From positions 5,554,443-5,618,442 of the forward strand of contig CM022672.1 of the NCBI GenBank assembly GCA_012295275.1: DNA of 64,000 nt, given 5' to 3'. Below the pieces are notes generated by a model that ran no database searches, was not told the origin of the DNA, and saw only the letters and a program-made list of their open reading frames with translations. The position numbers were made by a program, and so were the translations under genes. The stretch comes from Chrysomallon squamiferum. Taxonomy: Eukaryota > Mollusca > Gastropoda > Neomphalida > Peltospiridae. This document shows, piece by piece, positions 25,098-37,900 of this stretch; positions within the stretch are counted from its first letter, which is position 1, and every line of letters begins with the position of its first letter.

Positions 25098-27335
25098 ATA
25101 ATCATTAAAATTCAATTACTGTCAAAAATATGGATGGTAAATTTGTCAATACATTTTAGAACAGGGTAGCAATCTGAAATGTGCATAACAATTCCTAGCA
25201 TGTCACTGAATGAAATATTCACTACATACAGACACACACACACAGAGATAATTCCTCATTAATTAAAACACAACAACAACAACAACTGATATTTACCAAT
25301 CTGACTGAAGAGTTCTCTGTGCTGAAGAATCCAGTTGACTAGATCAGAACCAGAGAAACTTTTTCTCATCAGCTGTAGATTGGAGTGTATTTTTTGTAAA
25401 ATGTGTGCAGGCACTGCTGATGTCGCTGTTGCTGATGAAATAGATGTACTGATGTCATCAACCGTGCAGTACTACCAACATGTTTAAAAAATTAAAAAAA
25501 CATTACATAAACAATAGCTCAAAACATTTTTACTATCATTAATTATTATATGTTGCACAAATTGTTTCAAGTACATCAGTAATGATACATGAATATAGAC
25601 AGACTACAGTTATTATTAGTAGTATCTTTCCTATGTACCTTCTCATACCCTGGATGATACCCTTAACCCTTTGTACATCAATATACAGACTACAGTTATT
25701 ATTAGTAGTATCTTTCCTACATACCTTCTCATACACTGGATGATACCCTTAACCCTTTGTACATCAATATACAGACTACAGTTATTATTAGTAGTATCTT
25801 TCCTACATACCTTCTCATACCCTGGATGATACCCTTAACCCTTTGTACATCAATATACAGACTACAGTTATTATTAGTAGTATCTTTCCTACATACCTTC
25901 TCATACCCTGGATGATACCCTTAACCATTTGTACATCAATATACAGACTACATCTATTATTAGTAGTATCTTTCATACACATATATTTTTACTGGGCTAT
26001 TTCCCAATCCAGCCTGTGTCTCATAACTAGTTTAAACTGGTTTGAAGTTTCAATTAGACTGGACTCCAAGCCCATCACAAACTCAGTAATTAGACTAAAA
26101 CCTCTTTGTATCACAGGATTGGAATATTTACTAATTCCCATTCCAACCAATGTCTTATAATTAGTTTATTAAACACTGCATAGTATATTCTTTCTTGTCT
26201 TTGGTATGAAGCTTACAAAATGCTTTATGAAATTTGTTTTTTCAAAAATGGTTTATTTTATGATCAGAGCATGTTTCCATTCTGAAGAACTTAGGCTTTC
26301 TTCTAAAAAAAAAAAAAAAAAAGATCAAAATATAGAAAATAATACAAAACTGACCTTCACAAGTCCAGAGTAAACAGCAAGAAGTTGACTGGTTGACAGG
26401 GTAAACAACTGCAGTTGAAAGATTACAGCATTCTGAAACAATACGCAAACACAGGATACACCATTATTTTATACAGAGAGCAACTGTTAAATCTCTGTGA
26501 TGATGTGGTAATGTTCTATATGCAAATGAAATATAATTCAATTATAAACAAAACCTTCTGTGACAAATTCAAATCTGTCATGCACACTCACATATACAGA
26601 TTTAAATCCATACTTAACATCTGCACATTTAAAGAAAGCCTTAAGAATAAAATGGTACAGATGCTAAATGTTTTGTTGCTGTAATTTTTTCTTAAGTTAT
26701 AATTGATGATTTATCTGAATCACTCTTTAATGTGAATTCTTCTGAATTAATTAAGCTGGGGAAGTAGTGGATATCAATTCTTTTCTTTCTTTTTTCAAAA
26801 AAATATATTATTACTTTATTTATTTCTGTACTTATTTATGTATGTATGTATGTATATAATATATATTTTGCTTATTTATTTATGTGTGTATTTATTTATT
26901 TAAAGGAAGTGAAGATAAAAAATAAAAAAAACTCACTGCCTGTGATAAAAGAAGACTTCGACTGATTCCATTTTTGTAGTTGTTGATAAAGTGAATCAGA
27001 TACTGAAAACAGAAACCTCACAAAAATCAGTTTTGTTATTTTAACCTGTAAGTAAAATCTAAACAACAATTTAAATAACTATTTCTAAAGGTGTTACAAA
27101 TGTCTTGTTATAAAAATTAGAATACTTAATTTTTTTAGATTGTTTAAAAAATTTGTGAGAATTTCTGGGAATTTTAGAATCACTATTTTTTTTTTTAAAC
27201 AGTATTCAATGTTTTAAATTTTTTCAAAACAAAACTTTTTTTTTTATATGATAAAAGTAAATAAATTTTAAATTCTTTTTCTTTTTTTATCCATGTGTGT
27301 GTGTGAATGCAGTGGATGTCTTTACGTGTGTATGA

Positions 27336-27405
<70 letters not shown>

Positions 27406-30400
27406 CTAATTTAATACTTACAGCAATGGAATGAATCAAACGTTTTGCTTTTAGCATTAAAAATATATCTTCTGCTTTCAATTTTGCTGTCTCCTTTTCA
27501 AAATCCTGCAAAACAAAAAAAAAAACATATCTGAAAAAAGAAAAAAATCATTTGGAAATCCAACTTTGATCAGCTCCAACAAGACAGACATGTCAGAACT
27601 AATATTTCATTATATAACAATAAAACATTTAAAATTAAACAATGACATCAAAATAATTTCTCAGTAGTTAGAATATGTTAGGTAAAATGAAAAACACCAC
27701 TAAGAAAATCCTCTTGTGTACGTCAGGTTTGAAACAAATAAAATACAGTCGTTGCTGGCTACACAAATCAAACAGACATTTAAACACCAAAAATCATAAA
27801 AGAAAAACAGTTTCAAAATCAAATTTCTGACATATTTAATTTAATTTTTGTTAATCTGCAGAAAGTATTTAAAAGAATCTAAAGAGATCATAAATGATAC
27901 TAAAGAAAGAGATGGTGTAAAAGATTTTTTTTAAAACTGTACAAAACAAATTTTAATAAACCACAAACAACCAACAAGTGAAAATTATAAATCACTGCAC
28001 AAAAGAGAAACTGAGAGAGCACACACTTCCACTGAATGATGACATTTATGTGTACAGAGCAAATTTCAAAAACTGCAACCCATCAAGCAATGAATTAATT
28101 ATAAATAACAAAAACCAAGAGACAATATACTTCCGTATAATGAAAGATGAAATTCAGGTTTACAAAGCACAATTTAGCAGAGGGGACATTACTAAATGAA
28201 TAAAACAAATTCTAGCAGTCCAGACACTAACTACATAGTGTTATTGTACACATTAAAATATAAACAGATGAAATACTTATTCACATTTTAAAATTTTTGT
28301 GTCAAAAAATAAAACAACCCACAAAAGAACCAACAGAACAAAATATAAAGAAGTAAAACTGAAATGAATGCTTGGAGACCAACTGATGTTAAATAAACTC
28401 TCACCTGAACAATGAAAAGCCACAAACATTCCAAGACAACATGGAAGTTGTCTGTGTGAAGCCATTCACTAAGTTTGTCCAGGTAGTCATGGAGGAACTT
28501 GGTCAGTGGCTGAAGACACTGAGTAACAGGAACTGTCAGACATCTTTCCATGGCATCAGACAAAGCATCCTGAATGAAGAGGTTCAGCTGAAAGACAGGT
28601 AAGAAATAACTGTTAGCTGCATGAAAATAGTTTAGTAGCAGGTGCATCAGATGTTAAAATCTGTAACCAAGTATTCACTAACAAATAAATTTGTATTTTA
28701 GAAGATTATCCTTATTAATATATATTATATTATACATGTTTGTATGTGTGTATACATATATATATATATATATAAAATTAAATATCAGACCACACTGAAA
28801 AGCCATCAAATATTTATCAATACCCAGTAAACTATTTATAAACATGTAAACAATATTTTTCCTGTGAGGTGGCTTTGTCCGAGAACTGTCACAGATGTTC
28901 TTCGCAACAGCTTGCTTTGATTAGCTCATCACTCACTCTCACTCACTCACTCACTCACTCACTCACTCACTCACAGTCTTTACCCTGTAAGCCATCAGTC
29001 GTGTCTGTGCTCTGAACAAATGTTTGAGATGACGCTGCTGTAGCTCCAGTGTTTCCTTCACGGACACAGGTGGTGTCTCCAGTTCCAACGTTGTTGGATC
29101 ACTCGTCTCTTCAACTTCAGACTCCACCCACTCAGAATTCTCGTCAACAGCATCAACAGCTGAAAAAATAGGCATGGGTAATTTTAACAACTAAATATAT
29201 CCCAGTTATACTGGAGTTCCTTTTCATAGTTAGTCCATTGTTAATTTAATTATATTTTGTGATCTCCATAAATTTTTGTAATTAATAAAGGAGTTATGTA
29301 TCTTTCTTTATTTTACAGACAAAAGATGATTGCAGTTTTAAGGTGTACTGATGTTATTAAAAAGTTTGTTGTTTCTTGCATTTATATTAAGTGCTGAGGC
29401 ATCATTAAGCATTCATTCATTCATTCATTCGTTTTTACCAATTTTGTATGAAATATTAATTTATTTATTTACTCATTTATTTTCTTTGTGTAAAAACTGT
29501 AAAAATGGAGAATGTTGTTATTGCTTCATTATTACATTCATTTATACATTCATTTATACATTCATTTGTTCACCCATTCATTCATTCTTTCGTTATTTAT
29601 ATTTGCAAACAAACATGCCAAATTCACCTTGTAAAGAAGTTTCACTTTCCTGTCTTCTGACAGATGTCTGTGTTTTACTGTTCTGATCAGGTTTCATTTC
29701 TAAATTACAACGTATTCTGAAAACAGCTGACAGCTTTTTAACAAACACATTCAGACATTTTATCATTGCCGCAATGTCGTTTATGCGCAAGCACATCTGT
29801 AAAATAAAAGAAATAATTTTTTTTTATTCATCTGATGTCAGAAACCCAAACTAAAAAGTCAATTACAAATATTTAATATTAAAATCTGACATTTATTTAC
29901 AAGAAACACACACACACACAAATATGTCAGTACATATAGCATATAAAATGTTACAAAGCTTTTAAAATAAAATCATGACAATTTTAATTAATTGTTAACC
30001 AATCTAATATTTTTTATGTAAACAAATACAAGAAAGTAAGAAAAATAAAATCTTTAAATGGCTTTCTCACATTCTGGATTAACAATAAATATTCAGACAA
30101 TTATAAAATGTCCCTGATTTCATAAAACCCCTTTTTATTTGAGTCATTTACATATTAATAAAAGATAAAAAATGATGTATTTAAAAATAAAATCTGGAAG
30201 TGAAAACACTGGAATGTCTGTCTACCTGTTGTGTGACTGCTTCATACCGGTCAGACAGACGGTCAGACATTCTGTAGACGTAAAACTTACAGTCAGTGTT
30301 TGTTTTTATGTGACGACAACCCCAGATCATCTGACTGTTTTGTTTATATGTCAGATAGTTCACGAGCTGTAAGAACAAACAAACAAACAAACATTAAAAA

Positions 30401-33400
30401 AAAAAAAAAAAAAAAAAAAATAAACAAACAAATAAATGAATAAAATAAATAAATAAACAAATTTAAAAAAAAAAAAAAAACCAACAAATATATAAACAAA
30501 TAAATAAACAAATAAATAAATAAATGAATAAAAAAAATAAAAATAAAAATAAATAATGTTAAATTGTAGTTAATAAATGTAAATAAATAATAGAACAAAT
30601 TTATTATAGAAATAAATAAACATAAATGAATAAATAAAAAATAAACAAAAATTTAAATTATAGAAAAGTATAAAATAAATAAATGAAATATGTACATTTA
30701 TATTAAATTTGTATTAAATTTGTTCAAATATATATATAAAAAAAAGTTTATGAAATCTAATATAAAAATTAAAAAATATTGTTCATGTCTGCAATAAATA
30801 AAATCTGTCATCGTAACAACATTATTAAATAAAAATTAACAGACACATCACATTATTACAGATGGATAAATCAAAAGAATCAATCTCTTTACCTGTGGTC
30901 CAATTAGTTGCCTAGCAACAAATGAAGGTGTGCCACAGAGATCCAGACAAAAGATGTTGTCACAATAGAGTGATATGTTTTTACACATAGCCTGTAAACA
31001 TGTTTTAAATAAACAAGTTTGTTAAAGATACTCAAGTTAAGCCTCTTAGTGAATTAATAAAACCATACTTGAGTTGTGAACATATAAGCAAGGATGATAA
31101 AATCTCCAACCTAAAAGCAATTTATCTTTTCATACTCTTACAGTTATGGACACGTATGCAACTAATATATATATATGAACATATACTCATAAAACCACAT
31201 AACTAGAGCTGTCAAACTGATAATACCATACATACACACATGATTAATAATATCATAAAATCATAATAATTATAAATTTTTAAAAATATTTATTTATTTA
31301 CTGTGCAGTTAATAATTATATCTTTCATTCTTTATTACACTTAAAAGTATTTTATTGTAAAAAAAAAACACCCAATAACCTCTAAAAACACTTCATATAA
31401 AATCACTGCTCTTTTTCTCTGGTGCTTGTAAAATTTCAGCTGATCTGCGGTTAGCTCTTCTTCTAGTAATGTACGACAGCCATATTTTTTATCAAAACAC
31501 AGAGTTTGATGAAGAGTTCTCCCAAAACTGACCAATCGCTGCAACAGAACAATCATGTCAATAAGAGAACTGGACAGTGGTAGACTTGCTTCAGGTCCCT
31601 CATAATTTTCAGGCAATGATACGTTCGTAAAATCAGACTGAAATGACTCCAAAAAATCTTCCGGCCTCACTGATTGTCTCCCTTCGCTCAAAACAGCCCT
31701 GGAATGTGGCATATTTCTACTCTCACTCACTGAACTTTTCAAAGAATTTTCCAAACTTCCCACTTCAAGATGGTCATTATCACCTGCCGCCTTTTTCAGA
31801 ACTTCAGCTGAAAATGTTTCATTGTCGTCACAATCTTCCTGTTTTAAGCTGCTGCTGCCAAAGTTTGGTAACTGTTTTAATTTTGGATATTCTCGGACTT
31901 CCAAAGGCGATGAGTCAGAGAAAGATGATGAAAATGTCTTCTCACTGCCATCAAAAACCTCATCACTCTCGTAATTTGAACTCTGTCTTTGCTCGATTTC
32001 GTTTTTCTCTTCTGCCGTGTCAATATTAACTGACCCGCTTTCCACTGAACTCTTCCTAACTGGAGATACGTTTTTATCATCTGTCAATTCTTTCACATTT
32101 CCAGATTCGCTTTCCCAGTTTTCACTTTTAACTGAATATCTGTCTTCCTGACTGTTCTTTCCTGTTTTTAACTCTTCATTCAAATCTTCCAGTGAATCGC
32201 TGTTACTAAATGCAAGTGCCGAAAGTTTTGATTCGTAATCATTGATGTCCCCGAGCAGATCTCCACATATAGCTGGAACATACCCTCCTTTCTTGTGTCT
32301 GGCTGACATCACACTGAAGCTATTTTTAGCAGAATCTGGACCATGCATAGAAGGAAGAGAAGAACTACGTTGCAACTGAACAACTACAACACTGTCATCA
32401 TCATCATCATCATCATCAGCATCATTGGGAGTACTGGTTCTGTGTGTGTTTGAGTTTGTTGTGTCACACCTGACTGGCTCTAATGGACCATCAGACTGAT
32501 GGTCATGTTCTTTTGTTTCACTGTTTGCTGCTGGATGGCTTGTCTGACCTTCACCTTCAAAAGTCTTGGACTCCTGCAAAAACAATCGACCTTTTGTTTA
32601 GGATTCAAAATGTCTTATGAACAAAAAACATATTTTTAACAGTAAAAACATTCCATCGGATCTAAAACAGGCACAGATACTTAAGCACATATACATACAA
32701 CTTAGACACTGTCATATAAAGCCTTTACCAGTCAAACATAACCACACACACATTCACACAGACGCACTCATTTCACACACTCTGTATGGAGTGTGTGAGT
32801 TTTCATACATTAAGTCAGAGGTCTGCTGGAAACTGGAGTCACCTGTTTGCTGGTAGGGGAGAGTTCTGGAGAGACTAAGCTGCTGAAAGCACTGTTTATT
32901 GACTGAGTGAAACACGTGTGGTTTGGAGACTGCAGTGTTGAGCTGGTGCTCGAAATCTCGGACATCAGATCATCCAGATGAAGGGACTGCATCTGAAACT
33001 GTAAATACAGGCTTAAATGCATAAAAATTCCAAGTATCTTAAACAATGTCTTTTTGGACATAAAGTGTTTCTGAATCTGTAACAGCTGATCAATGGTTTG
33101 TTATCATTGTCTGTTATTTTGTAAACAGAACTAAGGTATGTATGAAACTAAAAAAAAAAATTAAAAAAACTTAATAATGGATTTGATATATTTTTATGAA
33201 GACATTTTATATGAAACGTTTGAAGTAAAAAATATCTTCAGACAGTAATTATGGTATATCTTAAAACAAAATATATAACAGGTAAAAAAATAATTGCAGG
33301 GGTTCGATTTGAAGCAAAAATAAATAAAAATTCATTAAGACTGGTATTTACAATTTTATATGTACATTATTATTTTACAAAAATTTTAATACAAATATCA

Positions 33401-34921
33401 AACCATTTATCTTAGAAATGTAATAATTTTTTGTTTTGTTTATTAAATGTAATTTCCCTTTTACTTTTCATATTTACTTTATACTTGCAAAATCCAGAAA
33501 TTTAGGTCATCTCGAACCCCAGACTTATGGGACAAATAGCCTGATATTTGTGTCAGATATACTGAAATGTTTTTTTTTTTTTCTCCTGTCATCTAAGACA
33601 CAGAAATTAGCCATTTTTGTAAATATTCAACAATTTTCAAGATTTGTTTTGCATGGTATTACAACTTAAGATGAACCCTCACCTTGGAGCATAGTTATTT
33701 ATTTATTTAAGTTTATCTGTTTGTTTGTTTGTTTGTTTAACAACATAACTTCACAAAAATTAAATTTTGATTTTGGGTGTTGGAGTACCTGAATGCTTAT
33801 TCCTTACTGGCCAATATCTGAAAACATTTTGTCTGTGGCATTGGTAAATATGAACAAACCAGACAAAGCCATGTTTCTAAAACTTACACTGTCACCAGCC
33901 ACGGTCTCCAGAACCAGCGTGTGTATTTGAGTCTTCAGGATGCTGCACCACTGGATTATCTCCCCTTGCAAAAAGGATCTCCATGTTTGGGCTCTGAGGA
34001 TTGGAAATATTTGTAATAATTTTAAAATATAAAAATAAATGAAAAAGAATATACTACTATTTCTACTGCTGCTGCTGCTTCTGCTACCTCTACTACTACT
34101 AATATTACTACTAAATATATAAATATTTTGCATACAGAATTTACAGAGAAAGATTTTCTCTCCAGACAACAATCAGAAATGGCATGCTGGCTGATTATTG
34201 ATCATTTTAATTAAATTCAGGGTCCAGATTAAACTAGTGCTGGGGCTGTAGCCTATTTTATAAAAGGATCCCTAAATTAAATACAAAATTTATTTCAACA
34301 GTGAAGTGATTAATACATTTTTTTCATTTGCTTTACAGCCAGAAAATATAACAAATATGTCTGACACTTCACTGTTAGTATTATTGGCATGACCGTACCA
34401 GTTCCAAACATCCAAAGTAACAAAATTACAATTTAAAAGTGATCTTTTCTACATTTAGCCTGGACAGATTTGTTGATGATTCTGATAATATCGGCTTCAC
34501 ACAAAAGTTTATGTTCTGTGTTCATTAAAATGATACCATTCAATCTGTTTTGACTCATATTTCACAAGCTACCTTTGCTACTAGGTTAATCTTGACCCGA
34601 ATAAAACAAATTTAATCTACAATGAATAAAATGTCAGTTTAATCTTAAATTTTTCAACAAGTCTGATTTTACTTCAGTAATCATTTCCCAGTGTAGCAGA
34701 CAAATGATTTTTATTTAAAATAATTAAATCATTTTCAACTTACTCCATTGGTATGAAATGTGACCAGTCGTGATCCAGCTGTCCAAGTCTATACACCAGA
34801 CCAAGCATTAGCAGATTTATGTCTTGTTTACTCTGTAGTAATAACAACAACAATAATAATAATAATAGTAATAGTAAAAATATTAATAACAAAAATAATA
34901 ACAATAACAATAATAATAGCA

Positions 34922-34973
<52 letters not shown>

Positions 34974-37900
34974 TAACAATAAAAATAAAAGTAATAGTAA
35001 TAGTAATAATAATAATAATAATAACAACAGTAATAAAAGTAATAATAATAATAACAATAATATAATAATAATAATAATATAATAATAATCATAATAATAA
35101 TAATAATCATAATAATAAAAATAAAAATAAGTAGATAAATAAATAAATAAATAAATCACTTAGATTATATTTCGACTGTTCTTATTTCAGCAGGTAACAC
35201 TCTAAGTACCACTCACAGTTATTTGTGTGTCATTGCAACACAAGTCTTTCACATCCTCCATCAACATGGAGTAGAAACATTGAGCTGCTATCTTTGTGAT
35301 GTTCAAGTATCTGCAGAAAAAACCCTGTATCTATACATGTGTGTGAGTTAATGCGTATGTCTTTATGTATGTACATGAACATGTTAGTTAATAAATATTT
35401 GAATTGTACAGTATTTTACACCTGAAATAAATTTCAATATTTTCCATGATATATTTTTCATGGCTTTTAAAAAATTATTATTTACTAATATGTGATTATT
35501 TTACAATAAAAAAAAAAAAATAAAATAAATAAATAAATAAAAATTAATTATGTTAAGCAAAAAGCAGAATCATCCAGTTCTATAAGCAGTCATTTAACTA
35601 TTAAAACTGTATTATACTCTGAGAAAGACAATATACGGTGGACTCTTGAAAGTCAAATGGTTCATTGCTCAAACTACCTGAGTATTGACCAAAACATTCA
35701 AGTAAAATCCAGTTTAAATCTTGAACAGAAAGCCAACCTAAATGAACACTATCGTCTAGTCAAAAAACAAAGAATTCAGCTGTTGCCTAAATAAGCCATA
35801 GGCACAGTCGATTGTCTTTTAAATTTGGGTTAATGTTCCTGGTTTTTTTTTTATTGTTTTGAAAACAGGCAAAGACAAATGAAACTGGGCTGATTCTTCT
35901 GTGAAGAAAGATAAAATGGTGGTAATACTGCTAGTGTTAGTAGTTAGCTGCAACTCTCTACTCCTGGAATAAAGAGGAAAAGAGACTCCACAGCAGAAGT
36001 CAAGTTGCCTGACATTTCAGCAGTTGCTACCATCTGCCTTTCCATCTCTGTATTTAAAATGTTTTTAATATGTAAAATTTTGAGTCTGGAACAGATTAAT
36101 TAATATTATTTCTTAACTCAACATTTAATTCGAAGGTCAAATAAATTAAAAGTCAGTCAGCTTTTTGGAATGGATAGTGTTTGACTCTCAAGGGTTTGCT
36201 GTAATGTGATACACCCACTAGAAAAGAAATGTCACTTTTACCTCTGAAAAATGGTCTGGTAGGTGGTTTTGTATTCAGAAACTTCATCTCGAATGTTGCC
36301 AATCAAAATATTTAACTGTAAAAACAATAAAACTTTTTGAGAATACATCACGGTTCAATAAATCTGAACATGTATCAAGTTAAAAAAAAAAAAAAAAAAA
36401 CATTTTAAAATAATCTTCTGACACTGTCCTTTCACTTGCTCATCCAAACCTTTCTCTCTGTGAGAAAGGAAACAATTGATTGCTGCAGCTAAGAGTAGCA
36501 AATGGAGTGAAAGCAATGATTTTAATTATATAATGATTGTTTAATGAGATCCCCAGCTCAAACAATGATTATAAACACACGTGAAATGAATCTGACTCCT
36601 TATAATAGGTTAATATTACAATACATGATGTAGTTAAACATTTATTTATTCAGTTTTTAAAACCAGTTGGCAAAAATAACAAATAAAAATTTCAGATCTG
36701 TGTTAATAATTTAAGAAATGATTTATACCAGGATTGGACAGGTGTCATACTCTCTGATCTGCTGCATTTCCATTCTAGCAACAACTTTGTGATGTTCATG
36801 CACTGGTCGGAACATGTTCTGCAAATTTAACACTTTATTAAAAACATTATTTTAAAGAATGACATTAACACACATATGCACACACACATTGTCACACATG
36901 CACACTCACAGCATTGGTGAAAGTTGTGATTGTGATGATAATGATAATGATGCTGCTAATGATGTTGTGGTAGTCATCATGATGGTGGTGAAAGTGGTGA
37001 TGATGATAATGATGATAAGAAGAAAGTGATAATAATCACAAGACAAAAATGATGATAGGACAAAAGTGATGATGATTATTGATCATTTTAATTAATGATG
37101 ATGATGATGACAATGATGGTGTTGATAATAATCATTATGATAGTAAGATGTATTACCTGAATGGCAGAGTAAAGAAATTTCTCAACTGGCTCTGGTTTCT
37201 CTAATGTGAGAAATCCTCTCAACTCCAAAGACAGGCTGATCAAAGAAATCAGAATATCTGAAATTAAACAATAAGAAAATAATTAACATCTTAACAAAAT
37301 TTGTAATTTGACAAAGCATTTAACCTTTGACACATTGCTGTAGAAGAAGACATGTCAGTGTCATGTACTTGAATAATCAGAACTTGTTGCAATGTTAGTA
37401 TTACTGCTCTCTTTAGCATAAATGTATCCTGAATTCTGATAGGCTTGTTCTGATGTGTTAAGTCAATGGCAGTGGCTGTTACATCCAGCATGTATAACAA
37501 AGTTTACTTTTTGTACTGATTAGCTGCCACATATTCAAGGCAATAAAGCAATAACTATTACCTCAGATATATATTATTATTAAAATTATTACCATCAGTG
37601 TGAAATTTTAATAATAATCATATTATTTATTATTTTTTTACTATTATTATAATTATTTTTATTATTTTTATTATTATTTGTATTAAAATATTTTAATATT
37701 TTTCCTTTTTATTATATACTTTAATAATTTAATGAAGCAAAATTTCAGAGAAAAATTTTAAAATCTTGGTAATAAAATGTAATTTAAAAAAATGGATGAT
37801 AAAAAAAATAATTAAACAAAAATTTAAAAAAAAACAGATTATGAAAAATAATTAAAATAAATTATTTAAAAAAATAGATGATGAAAAAATAATTAATTAT

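Noticed and set aside
25843-26160. 105-codon plus-strand frame with hydrophobic stretches
   Set aside because: It spans the 86-bp tandem repeat and SINE-like sequence inside an intron and has no family likeness.
27978-28199. 73-codon plus-strand frame
   Set aside because: Lies in an intron of the minus-strand gene, has no recognisable similarity, and its composition matches surrounding AT-rich sequence.
31643-32029. 128-codon plus-strand frame
   Set aside because: Antisense shadow of the 1,194-bp coding exon.
34740-35159. Long open frames of Leu, Ile, Asn or Tyr runs
   Set aside because: They are translations of the (AAT)n tract in every frame; the only real coding part is the exon 34832-34744.
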